A DNA stretch of 44,315 nucleotides, from the NCBI GenBank assembly GCA_038211295.1, contig JBBQVS010000026.1, positions 1-44,315 on the forward strand, written 5' to 3'. The DNA is from JBBQVS01 sp038211295 (GTDB taxonomy: Bacteria; Chloroflexota; Ktedonobacteria; Ktedonobacterales; Ktedonobacteraceae). The position numbers and the translations under genes were made by a program. Below the pieces are notes generated by a model that was not told the origin of the DNA, did no database searches, and saw only the letters and a list, made by a program, of their open reading frames with translations. Of this stretch, positions 16,723 to 24,616 are shown one piece after another. Every line of letters starts with the position of its first letter. Position 1 is the stretch's first letter.

Positions 16723-18150
16723 ATGCAGACACAGGAATCGGCGGACACGCAAAAGGGGGTTGCCCCTGAAAAGAGCAAACGTGTAGCATGGCTTACAGGG
16801 CTTGCTCTTTTCGCGCTAGCCGCACTACTGGCGACCTTTAGCGCAACAGCTTTTGCCTACTGGCACGCGCCGCAAAGCAAAATACTAGCGAAGCAGGCCC
16901 CACACGCGAAGACGTGGGAGCATGTGCTTGACGGCTACACCATCGCGTCGATCATCGCCGCGCCGAGCAATCCCACCACGCTGTATGCTTGTGCAATCCC
17001 TACGTCTCTCACATCTTCCACACCTTCCATTCCTTACCGCAAAGGATTGACGAGCCTGCGCTATACGCTGCTTCGGAGTGTGGACGGGGGCAAGATATGG
17101 AAAGAAGTAGGAGCGTTAGAGGGAGCGTGTCAGATAGCGGTTAACCCTACAAACAGTAACGACATTTACACGTCGGCTCTGGCGGGAAATCGTGCCAGCA
17201 ACGGGCAAGCCGCCTATGTACTCAAACATAGCAGCGACGGTGGACGCTCCTGGAGCGATATTGCGCCCACCCTTGCGCAGAATAGCGCACAACGCATCGT
17301 GTCTACAACGTGGTATATTCAGCAACTGACGATGGTAAGTACGCGTCTCTTCGGTATTCAACAGTTTCAAATTGCAGCGTTTCAGCCGCGAGACAAAACC
17401 GTGCCAGCGACATCTATGTCGGTTTCACGGCTTGTCGAGAGTAGCGACGGTGGTCATACGTGGGTAATGCTGGATGGCAGCATCGCAGCGACCAACCAGA
17501 GTGTTCGCGAGTACGTTGTATCCCCGTCGAACTCACAAACAATCTACGAACTGGTCGGGCCAGCTTTGCTTCCCATGAGCTTGCCGATAATGCCAAAAGC
17601 ACTGCCGCCGTATAGCAATACACTCACGCTCTCTAAGACTACGGATGGTGGCGCAACGTGGAAAACACTCTTGCAGACCGTCCAATATAACAGCAAGATA
17701 CAGCTTGCGCGAAATAATCCCGCGCTTGTCTATGTGGGGGGCTTTGCCGGATCGTTGCATTTTGGCCCACAGAACGACGAGATACGCGACCTGCCGCCAA
17801 TGATAGAACGTTTCACGCTAACTATGAGTAAGGATGGCGGAGTGACATGGCAGACGGTCAAACAGCCAACGAACATCACGTTCGTGCAGAACTGGTTTGT
17901 CAACGCGGACGGGCAGGCGTATGTCTCGACAGGGACAACGGCAACGCGACCAATTATGCCGGTTGTACCTGTAGGAGGCGTGACCGCCATTCAACGCTAC
18001 GACACAAGTAGCGCAACATGGAGTATTGTGACACAGACACCCCCCAACGGTGTGTTGCTCACCACGACAACAGGTGAGGGGCAAACGACGCTCTGGTTCC
18101 TGAACAGTAGCAACAACACGTTGGCACTGTACAGGTTCGTGAATGTGTAG
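16723..18150 (+). CDS. Membrane-anchored Asp-box (BNR/sialidase-like) repeat protein
   Basis: A 475-residue protein. A basic segment (KSKRVAW) is followed by one hydrophobic span (LTGLALFALAALLATFSATAFAYW, about residues 24-47), so the rest is extracytoplasmic, lipid-anchored or released. Five Asp-box motifs of the form SxDGGxxW mark beta-propeller blades near residues 118 (SVDGGKIW), 169 (SSDGGRSW), 240 (SSDGGHTW), 306 (TTDGGATW) and 368 (SKDGGVTW). Such folds occur in sialidases, VPS10-like and photosystem assembly factors; no sialidase catalytic residues were identified. ATG 16723 has GAAGGAA upstream and is preferred over 16699. It diverges from the HEPN-ppdK operon. Function unknown. Confidence 0.8.
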   Translation: MQTQESADTQKGVAPEKSKRVAWLTGLALFALAALLATFSATAFAYWHAPQSKILAKQAPHAKTWEHVLDGYTIASIIAAPSNPTTLYACAIPTSLTSSTPSIPYRKGLTSLRYTLLRSVDGGKIWKEVGALEGACQIAVNPTNSNDIYTSALAGNRASNGQAAYVLKHSSDGGRSWSDIAPTLAQNSAQRIVSTTWYIQQLTMVSTRLFGIQQFQIAAFQPRDKTVPATSMSVSRLVESSDGGHTWVMLDGSIAATNQSVREYVVSPSNSQTIYELVGPALLPMSLPIMPKALPPYSNTLTLSKTTDGGATWKTLLQTVQYNSKIQLARNNPALVYVGGFAGSLHFGPQNDEIRDLPPMIERFTLTMSKDGGVTWQTVKQPTNITFVQNWFVNADGQAYVSTGTTATRPIMPVVPVGGVTAIQRYDTSSATWSIVTQTPPNGVLLTTTTGEGQTTLWFLNSSNNTLALYRFVNV

Positions 18151-18192
18151 GAAGGTTGTTGAAGAACGCTTGAATGCGGGCAATCGTGTATA

Positions 18193-18221
18193 GCGCGGGT
18201 GAGAGCATGGGTATCCCGCGC
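18193..18221. terminator. Weak hairpin between convergent genes
   Basis: A 7-bp GC stem (GCGCGGG with CCCGCGC) and 15-nt loop lie after the Asp-box gene stop. Further along, at 18256-18280, is an imperfect hairpin of the GCTTGTC-loop type. Either could end transcription. No T tract is obvious. Confidence 0.3.
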
Positions 18222-18329
18222 ACTTCAAGAGCCGCGCAAGCAGCGTGACCTGTAGTATAGTAGTGACGCAGCTTGTCTGTGTCATACTCCCCTTGCCCGT
18301 GTGGTGTTCCCTTGTGCTTCTCTCGCTCC

Positions 18330-18704
18330 CTAATTCACGCGGAGCGGCTTGACCTCGCGGCGCACACGTTTGCCCTGGCGAATTTGCTGGGCGGCGGTAC
18401 GGTCTTTCTGAGCTTCGAGTTTGATAAGTGGAAACGGGCGGTTGAACTGGCGATCAAATGACTCGGCTTTTTCGTCGGAGAAACTCGCCCGTCGCTCGTA
18501 GGCACGGGCGAAGATATCGCGTTTCGCCTCGTCGGGGAGGTCGGTCAAGAGCAGGTATGCCAGCGCGAACTCTGGCTTGCCCTGCTCCGCGTATGCGTCA
18601 GCGAGGGTGAGCGCGTCACCCCCCTCAGCTACCTGTTTACGAGCCTGCTCAAGAAAAACTTCTTTGAGTAATCGGCTATGAAGTTCCGCGAAATCGATAG
18701 GCAT
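18330..18704 (-). CDS. Small helical hypothetical protein
   Basis: A 124-residue cytoplasmic protein I do not recognise. The middle looks like a TPR-type helical pair (DALTLADAYAEQGKPEFALAYLLL, then PDEAKRDIFARAYERRA). The C terminus is strongly basic (KRVRREVKPLRVN), which could bind nucleic acid or membrane. The frame extends to 18782, but ATG 18704 has AGGAGCC with good spacing, so I start there. It follows the GtrA-GT2 gene on the same strand with an 83-base gap that holds a degenerate copy of the GGTCTCCC repeat, so it may be a separate unit. Confidence 0.65.
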   Translation of the reverse strand: MPIDFAELHSRLLKEVFLEQARKQVAEGGDALTLADAYAEQGKPEFALAYLLLTDLPDEAKRDIFARAYERRASFSDEKAESFDRQFNRPFPLIKLEAQKDRTAAQQIRQGKRVRREVKPLRVN

Positions 18705-18755
18705 GTCAGGCTCCTGTGCTATACGGTTTGGTCTCCCGGCTGGTGCTAAAAAGAA

Positions 18756-18784
18756 GAGAGACCGCGAGGGCCTCACCTGCACCC
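18756..18784 (-). repeat. Degenerate copy of the GAGACCGCGAGGG repeat
   Basis: The plus-strand text GAGAGACCGCGAGGGCCTC resembles one arm of the element at 13031-13115 (GGAGACCGCGAGGGTCTC). It lies between the small helical gene and the GtrA-GT2 gene. Only one arm is clear. Confidence 0.45.
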
Positions 18785-18787
18785 AAA

Positions 18788-20152
18788 TTACAGTATACTA
18801 CTTTTGCTTACCGTTTGTGCTTGCTCTTCCTGATGCCATTTTCGGGCGTAGAAAAATAGTTCGCGGAAGGCGCGGATAATCACAGCAGGTTTTGCACCCG
18901 TTGCACGTCCGCCGCGACGTGGCAAGTGCTGGACGCCAACCTCCGTGTAGGTGTAGCCCTCGCGGGTGAACTTGTACAGCATCTCTGTGTTAATCATCGC
19001 GCCACGCGTCTCAAGTTTGTTCTGCTGAAAAAACTCCGCTTTGTAGAGCTTAAAGGCACAATCAATGTCGCGCACGCGTAACCTGAACACGGACTGCACC
19101 AACATCTTCCAGCCCCACGCGTTGAGCTTGCGTAACCGTGTATCTTGTCGGTCAATTCTGTAGCCAAGTACAGCGTCATATTGCCCAATCAAAGGAAAGA
19201 AGCGTTCGAGGTCGCAAATATCGAACTGCCCATCTGAGTCCATAAAGAACACAAGGTCTTTGCTCGCGGCCTCGAACCCGCTTACAAGTGCCGCGCCATA
19301 CCCCTTATTGACCTCATGATTGATGACATGGACGCGCGGTTCTTTTGCCGCGATCTCTTCGAGAATGGTGCGCGTCGCGTCTTTGCTGCCATCATTGACA
19401 ACAATTACCTCGAAGTTCTGTGTCCAGACTGACACCGCCTCAACCACTGCCTGCATGGTGCCTGCAATCGCTACCTCTTCGTTGTGGGCAGGCATGACAA
19501 TCGAAATGCTGTACGCAAGTTTCATTGATTGCTCTTTCACTCCTACCTGCTGCTCTTGTCTTTTCTGCATCGCTTCCTCACTTGTGGACTGTGCTATCAT
19601 TGTACTATTGGTCTTGCCTGTATGTGTATTTGGAGTGCTAGAAAAAACCCAGAGACGCATTCCTAAGTATGAGATAACAGAGGTTCCGATAATCGCTAGT
19701 CCTTTAGAAAGATTGGCCCATAGGAAATTGTTTCTAATCAAGGGATGTAACACTCCTGCCGCTATCCAGATGATACCATCATTGCATAGAATGCCAAGCA
19801 CGCTTACAAGGGCAAAGCGTAGCAATTCGCTGCCATTCGTCTTTCTTTTGTGCTTGAACGTCCAATGTTTATTGAAATAAAAACTATTGATTGCGCCCAC
19901 TGTATATGCAAGAGAATTATAGCCTAGAAGAAAATTAGTATTGTGTGTGGGAAAACGCCATAATAGCAGGTTTAACACAAGAATATCTACGCCTGTGTTG
20001 AGCACACCAACGATAGCGAACCGCATAAGTTGCAACAGCGAAGTAGAGAACATCTGAATTTTTGATACTGGGCGTCTCTCACCTTCCAGAATATACGGCT
20101 CTACGCGAGAGAGTGTTGCGGTAGATGTTTGAATATCAGATAAATTTGACAA
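18788..20152 (-). CDS. GtrA-family flippase fused to a family 2 glycosyltransferase
   Basis: A 454-residue fusion. Residues 33-170 form a GtrA domain with four spans (LLQLMRFAIVGVLNTGVDILV, then NSFYFNKHWTFKHKRK). GtrA proteins help move polyprenyl-phosphate sugars across the membrane. After a polar linker, residues 215-435 are a DPM1-like GT2 domain: SIVMPAHNEE, VIVVNDGSKD, VFFMDSDGQFD (nucleotide-sugar/metal DxD) and DIDCAFKLYK. The natural product would be a polyprenyl-phosphate hexose. Most fused proteins carry the GT first, so this order is unusual. The start is TTG 20152, supported by AGGAG six bases upstream; the next in-frame ATG lies inside the domain. It diverges from two mannosyltransferases that could use its product. 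Confidence 0.88.
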   Translation of the reverse strand: MSNLSDIQTSTATLSRVEPYILEGERRPVSKIQMFSTSLLQLMRFAIVGVLNTGVDILVLNLLLWRFPTHNTNFLLGYNSLAYTVGAINSFYFNKHWTFKHKRKTNGSELLRFALVSVLGILCNDGIIWIAAGVLHPLIRNNFLWANLSKGLAIIGTSVISYLGMRLWVFSSTPNTHTGKTNSTMIAQSTSEEAMQKRQEQQVGVKEQSMKLAYSISIVMPAHNEEVAIAGTMQAVVEAVSVWTQNFEVIVVNDGSKDATRTILEEIAAKEPRVHVINHEVNKGYGAALVSGFEAASKDLVFFMDSDGQFDICDLERFFPLIGQYDAVLGYRIDRQDTRLRKLNAWGWKMLVQSVFRLRVRDIDCAFKLYKAEFFQQNKLETRGAMINTEMLYKFTREGYTYTEVGVQHLPRRGGRATGAKPAVIIRAFRELFFYARKWHQEEQAQTVSKSSIL

Positions 20153-20261
20153 GAAAAACTCCTATTTTGATAAAGCACTAGTGAAAAATAGAACGAGTAG
20201 TTTAGAGCACCTATAACATATACAGGTAAAAATAGGACTGGTAGAGTGTTTGTTACCCCTC

Positions 20262-20267
20262 TATAAT
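20262..20267 (+). promoter_or_regulatory. Consensus -10 box before the mannosyltransferase pair
   Basis: A perfect TATAAT lies 57 bases before ATG 20324, in an AT-rich divergent intergenic region (20153-20323). The -35 is poor at the expected spacing. Confidence 0.4.
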
Positions 20268-20323
20268 GAGAACGTTCTAATGGAGGAAAAGTCATAAAAC
20301 GCACCCTATCGTAGGAGTATTTG

Positions 20324-21604
20324 ATGGATACGCTGGACACAAAACATATCTCACAGGGTACAACGAACCCGCAACGTGATACATCGCTTTCAGAAACACC
20401 AACTCCCCCCGCAATAGAGCGGGAGCAGCAGACTACGCGACTACAAACCTTCGTGCAAAAGTGGTCACGGGCAACCTTGAGCATTCTTCCTATTTATGTC
20501 GCTCTTCACATTGGGTTTTTTCTTACAACCTGTCTTTCATTTCTCTTCACTCATGGCGATTTTGATGGCTTCTGGGTCAAATTTCACGAATTGGCGAACG
20601 CATGGCATCGCTGGGACACCGGACACTACATGAGCATCGCGCAACACGGCTATACTGATGCCTTTCGGTCCGCCTTTTTTCCGCTTTATCCTCTGCTGAT
20701 CCGCGCTCTTACGCCTTTGACTAATCATAATCCACTTTATGCCGCGCTACTTATTTCTGATATTGCTGGTTTCTTTATGCTCGTTGTGCTATACCAACTT
20801 GTGCGCGAGGACTTTTCCGAGGAACGCGCCAACCGTACCGTCCTGTACTTATCGCTCTTTCCCACCGCCTTTTTCTTTGCCGCCGGTTATACAGAGTCGC
20901 TTTTTCTCTGCTTGACCCTCGCGGGTTTTTACAATATTCGGCGTGGCAACTGGTGGATTGCTGGCATCTTTGGCTTCTTTGCGTGCCTGACGCGTTCAGC
21001 AGGCGTATTTCTGTTGCTCCCCTTCGCCTACGAATATCTGCGTCAACATGAGTGGAACCTCGGACATATCCGCTTTGATGTGGTGAGCGGCGGCGTTATC
21101 GCGGCGGGTACTGGTATCTATGCACTCTATTGCTACTATAAGTTTCATGATGTGCTGGCCTTTTCGCACGCGCAGGCGTACTGGAATCACTCACTGCAAG
21201 TTCCCTGGTATGGTGTCGTCAATTCAATCAAGGCAATCAACACCAGTAGTGGGCTGGTTAGCTTTCAATCTATGCGCAATATGCTTGACCTCATTCCCGA
21301 CCTTATTATGCTTATACTTATTGTGTTGCTCTTTGTAGGGCCTGCGAAGTTTCCGCGCTCGCTGTGGTCGTACGGCATTTACGCGGCATTTCTGTATATC
21401 TTCCTGCAAGTTTTTCCAGTTGGAGGAACGGGCCTCTTCCCGTTGCAATCCGTGTCGCGCTACTTGCTAGAACTTTTCCCCGCGTTTATTGTGCTTGCGG
21501 CCTTTGGCAAGTACCGCATGGTGCATATGAATTACCTGGTGATTTCGGGGGCGTTGCTTTTCTTCTTACTCACACAGTTTTTGACGGGCCACTGGGTTTT
21601 ATAG
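20324..21604 (+). CDS. PIG-V-type mannosyltransferase, first paralog
   Basis: A 426-residue multi-span membrane glycosyltransferase. After a polar N terminus (to about residue 40) the first span is SILPIYVALHIGFFLTTCLSF. The key luminal/extracytoplasmic loop WHRWDTGHYMSIAQHGY carries the Asp typical of polyprenyl-phosphate-sugar-dependent GT-C enzymes, followed by FFPLYPLLI, the hallmark of the PIG-V/Mannosyl_trans2 family. About eight further spans follow. The enzyme would transfer mannose or a similar sugar from a polyprenyl carrier on the outer face. The frame allows TTG 20321, but ATG 20324 has TAGGAG at good spacing. The paralog starts 54 bases downstream. Acceptor unknown. Confidence 0.82.
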   Translation: MDTLDTKHISQGTTNPQRDTSLSETPTPPAIEREQQTTRLQTFVQKWSRATLSILPIYVALHIGFFLTTCLSFLFTHGDFDGFWVKFHELANAWHRWDTGHYMSIAQHGYTDAFRSAFFPLYPLLIRALTPLTNHNPLYAALLISDIAGFFMLVVLYQLVREDFSEERANRTVLYLSLFPTAFFFAAGYTESLFLCLTLAGFYNIRRGNWWIAGIFGFFACLTRSAGVFLLLPFAYEYLRQHEWNLGHIRFDVVSGGVIAAGTGIYALYCYYKFHDVLAFSHAQAYWNHSLQVPWYGVVNSIKAINTSSGLVSFQSMRNMLDLIPDLIMLILIVLLFVGPAKFPRSLWSYGIYAAFLYIFLQVFPVGGTGLFPLQSVSRYLLELFPAFIVLAAFGKYRMVHMNYLVISGALLFFLLTQFLTGHWVL

Positions 21605-21658
21605 TATCTATCACAGTAAAACCTTACTACGGCCTCAGAAGAATGGTGAGGAACATTT

Positions 21659-22936
21659 ATGCAATCAGCAAAAAATAATGTCCAAAAAAATATGATCGCC
21701 AGTAGCAGTATCGCCAATGAGACGTCTGCGGTTGAGCAGTCTCATGTCGCGCAACTCATTGTGCCTTCTCTTCAAAAGCCACGCACGGTAAGCAGTTGGA
21801 AGCTCTGGCTTGAGGCATTTCAGGCCGTTTTCCCCATTTATCTCGCGACGCGTATCGCATTTCTGCTTTTGACCTATCTTTCTACGCTTTTCTTTTTCGA
21901 TAACTTTTCAGATCATACACGAAAACTAACTGACCTCCTCAAACAGTGGAGTCGTTGGGATACAAGCCAGTTTACGAGTATCGCGCAATCTGGCTATACT
22001 AACCCTTCCACCGCGGCTTTTTTCCCTTTGTATCCCATGCTGGAAGCACTCCTGACGCCAATTTTCCACAAACCATTTTACGCAGGTCTGGTTATCTCTA
22101 ATCTCGCGACACTTGGGTTGTTCATGGTGCTTTACCGCATTGTGCGTATTGAGACGAACAAGAAACAGGCGGTACGTACTGTCCTGTTTCTTGCGGTATT
22201 CCCTACCGCCTTCTTCCTTGCTGCCGCGTATAATGAGTCGCTCTTCCTTTTCCTCGCGTTGTTCTGCTTCTATCATATGCGTCGTGGGAGCTGGTGGTCG
22301 GCGGGTGCGTTTGGCTTGCTTGCAAGTCTGACACGCTCTGCTGGCGTTTTCCTGCTACTCCCTTTCCTCTATGAGTACCTGCGACAACATGAATTCAAGC
22401 TCCAACGTATCCGCTTCAACATCGTTGCGGGAGCACTCATACCGATAGGACTTGTTCTGTTCGCTTTGTATTGCTACTATAAACTTCACGATATTCTGGC
22501 ATTTTTACACGCACAAGTTTCCTGGCACCGGCAACTCTCGCTTCCCTGGTACGGTTTCACGAGCGCAATCACCAACATTCAGGATCATGCAATACTCTCG
22601 TTTAACTCTATACATAACGTGATTGATTTAAGCGCGGGACTTGTCATGCTCGCTCTCATTACATTGTGCTTTGTTGGCCCCTGGAAGTTCAGCCGTGATC
22701 GTCTTGTATATGCGCTCTACGGCCTGGTATTCTATCTTTTCCTGATACTCTTTCCTGCAATGGGCGATTCTCCATTGCAATCGCTCTCACGCCTGGTACT
22801 TGAGCTATTTCCAGCTTTCATGATTCTTGGCGCAATGGGTAGACGACTCGCGTTCAATATCTACTATTTGACGATCTCGATTAGCCTGCTGGCATTTATG
22901 CTCCTACAGTTCTTGATGGGCCTCTGGATTGTATAA
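21659..22936 (+). CDS. PIG-V-type mannosyltransferase, second paralog
   Basis: A 425-residue protein clearly duplicated from the preceding gene. It shares WSRWDTSQFTSIAQSGY (against WHRWDTGHYMSIAQHGY), FFPLYPMLEALLTPI, TVLFLAVFPTAFFLAAAYNESLF, RRGSWWSAGAFG and LTRSAGVFLLLPFLYEYLRQHE. The catalytic Asp of the RWD motif is kept. The N-terminal ~45 cytoplasmic residues are unrelated between the two, so they may confer different partners. GAGGAACATTT precedes ATG 21659. Two active copies suggest successive sugar additions or different acceptors; this is inference. Confidence 0.82.
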   Translation: MQSAKNNVQKNMIASSSIANETSAVEQSHVAQLIVPSLQKPRTVSSWKLWLEAFQAVFPIYLATRIAFLLLTYLSTLFFFDNFSDHTRKLTDLLKQWSRWDTSQFTSIAQSGYTNPSTAAFFPLYPMLEALLTPIFHKPFYAGLVISNLATLGLFMVLYRIVRIETNKKQAVRTVLFLAVFPTAFFLAAAYNESLFLFLALFCFYHMRRGSWWSAGAFGLLASLTRSAGVFLLLPFLYEYLRQHEFKLQRIRFNIVAGALIPIGLVLFALYCYYKLHDILAFLHAQVSWHRQLSLPWYGFTSAITNIQDHAILSFNSIHNVIDLSAGLVMLALITLCFVGPWKFSRDRLVYALYGLVFYLFLILFPAMGDSPLQSLSRLVLELFPAFMILGAMGRRLAFNIYYLTISISLLAFMLLQFLMGLWIV

Positions 22937-22984
22937 TGGACGATATTTGAGGAAACGCTATTTCTGTCAAGCAAAGGAAAACGT

Positions 22985-23950
22985 ATGGACGTTGTAACCT
23001 GCGGGGAACTCCTGGTTGATTTTGTCGCGACACAGACGGGTGTTACACTTGCTCAGGCACCTGCGTTCAAGAAAGCACCGGGTGGTGCGCCTGCCAATGT
23101 TGCTGTTGGTGTTGCCCAACTTGGCTATCACGCTGGCTTTATGGGACAGGTGGGGAACGACGAGTTTGGTCATTTTCTTGCCGATACATTGCGCCAACAC
23201 GGTGTAGATGTCGCTGCCCTGCGTTTCTCTTCACAGGCACGTACCGCTCTGGCGTTTGTCTCTTTGCTCGACGATGGCGAGCGCGACTTTATGTTTTACC
23301 GCCATCCCAGCGCGGATATGTTGTGGCAAGCTGAAGCCGCTGACTTCCTGTACGCCGCACAAACTCGTATTTTTCACTACGGCTCTATCTCGCTTATTGG
23401 TGAGCCGAGCCGAACCGCAACGCTCGCGCTGCTCTCCCATGCACAGAAGGGCGGCGCGTTGCTCTCTTACGACCCTAATTTGCGCCTTCCATTATGGCCT
23501 TCGTCAGAGGCCGCTTGTGCTGGAATACTTGAAGGGTGGCAATATGCTAACGTCATTAAAGTGAGTGAGGAAGAACTATTCTTTCTCAGCCACCAGCCAT
23601 CACTTGAGCACGCGGTGTGCTCCCTCTGGCATGACACTCTTCGTCTGCTGGTGGTCACGCAGGGGAAAAATGGGTGCGTCTATTTTACTCCCGATGCAAG
23701 CGGGCAGAGTATGGGCTTTGTTGTTCGCGCTATTGATACAACCGGGGCGGGCGATGGCTTTGTTGCGGGTATGTTAGCAGGTCTGCTTCAAACCGACTTA
23801 CGCTGGGAGTCGGCGGGAATAGAGCAAGCATTGCGTCTGGGAAATGCCGTGGGTGCGCTTGTAACCACACAGGTCGGCGCAATTTCATCGCTTCCCACTA
23901 TGCAGGATGTACAAGTATTTTTACATCAGCATGATACAATAGGGCAATAG
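22985..23950 (+). CDS. PfkB-family carbohydrate kinase (fructokinase-like)
   Basis: A 321-residue cytoplasmic ribokinase-fold enzyme. The first PfkB block is KAPGGAPANVAVGVAQLG (about residues 30-47). The second, with the catalytic Asp and anion hole, is DTTGAGDGFVAGML near 250. YDPNLRLPLWPS near 160 is typical of fructokinases and 2-keto-3-deoxygluconate kinases. It phosphorylates a sugar with ATP. The start MDVVTCGELLVDF at ATG 22985 has AAAGGAAAACGT upstream. It lies 48 bases after the second mannosyltransferase, so it may be read through, but nothing else ties it to glycan work. Exact sugar uncertain. Confidence 0.88.
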   Translation: MDVVTCGELLVDFVATQTGVTLAQAPAFKKAPGGAPANVAVGVAQLGYHAGFMGQVGNDEFGHFLADTLRQHGVDVAALRFSSQARTALAFVSLLDDGERDFMFYRHPSADMLWQAEAADFLYAAQTRIFHYGSISLIGEPSRTATLALLSHAQKGGALLSYDPNLRLPLWPSSEAACAGILEGWQYANVIKVSEEELFFLSHQPSLEHAVCSLWHDTLRLLVVTQGKNGCVYFTPDASGQSMGFVVRAIDTTGAGDGFVAGMLAGLLQTDLRWESAGIEQALRLGNAVGALVTTQVGAISSLPTMQDVQVFLHQHDTIGQ

Positions 23951-23995
23951 AACAGGTATAGCATGATGTTGTAACACATGCAAAAGGAAAGGCAT

Positions 23996-24505
23996 ATGAG
24001 TAACCTACCACCATACAGCTATAATTCGCGGCCTGGAGAGGACGCAGAGCCGACAGCCGCCGCGTCATACAATTTGTATCCGCAACAGCCCTCCGACCCA
24101 TATTTACAACAACCTGTGCCTGAACGACCCTCTGGCTATTCAGACATGCTTGCTGAAAATCCCTACGCGACCTCCGCGCCACAACTGTATACGCAGCCAC
24201 CGTATGCTGTACCACAACAGCCGCCTGGGTATGCTATGCCATATCGTAATGAGGGAGTAGAGCCGGGCAAAGGTATGGCAATTGCTGGACTCGTTATGGG
24301 CATTCTGAGTATCTTTTCCGCGTTTATCCCATTTGTTGGCCTGGTTTTTCCGATACTCGGTATTGTCTTTTCTATTTTGGGTCGCAAGTCTACCTCACTG
24401 CGAGTCGTGGCAATGATTGGCCTAATACTTAGTATCACGGGTGTCATATTCTCGTTTATTATGATCTATGTGTATTACTATATTGGTACACATACGAAGC
24501 AATGA
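23996..24505 (+). CDS. DUF4190-type membrane protein with Pro/Tyr-rich N terminus
   Basis: A 169-residue protein. Residues 1-90 are low-complexity, rich in Pro, Tyr, Gln and Ser (PPYAVPQQPPGYAMPY). Residues 94-165 match DUF4190: GMAIAGLVMGILSIFS, then VFPILGIVFSILGRKS and VVAMIGLILSITGVIFSFIM, that is two or three spans. The family is common in Gram-positive-type envelopes and its role is unknown. ATG 23996 has AAAAGGAAAGGC upstream and is chosen over 23978. It lies 45 bases after the sugar kinase and is followed by a 29-bp hairpin. Confidence 0.78.
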   Translation: MSNLPPYSYNSRPGEDAEPTAAASYNLYPQQPSDPYLQQPVPERPSGYSDMLAENPYATSAPQLYTQPPYAVPQQPPGYAMPYRNEGVEPGKGMAIAGLVMGILSIFSAFIPFVGLVFPILGIVFSILGRKSTSLRVVAMIGLILSITGVIFSFIMIYVYYYIGTHTKQ

Positions 24506-24528
24506 ATCATGATGTTGCGGATATTTTA

Positions 24529-24600
24529 AGTAATAAGTGTGCAATAGGCAAAGGGATACAGGTTTATCTGCATCCCTTTGCCTATTGCACACTTATTACT
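24529..24600. terminator. 29-bp perfect hairpin between convergent genes
   Basis: Arms 24529-24557 and 24572-24600 are exact complements with a 14-nt loop in which CAG and CTG can extend the stem past one mismatch. It lies between the stops of the DUF4190 gene (+) and the thiolase (-). Both arms are AT-rich at the base and end in a T-containing flank (TTATTACT), so it suits a two-way terminator. Confidence 0.65.
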
Positions 24601-24616
24601 GCGTATCTCTAGCTAT

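Noticed and set aside
18256..18280. Possible tRNA-like fold in the gap after the Asp-box gene.
   Set aside because: Only a single imperfect hairpin; no acceptor stem, T-loop GTTCxA or CCA context. No tRNA was seen anywhere in the window.
20324..22936. Tandem similar genes as an assembly duplication.
   Set aside because: The two proteins differ at many positions and their N termini are unrelated, so they are true paralogs.
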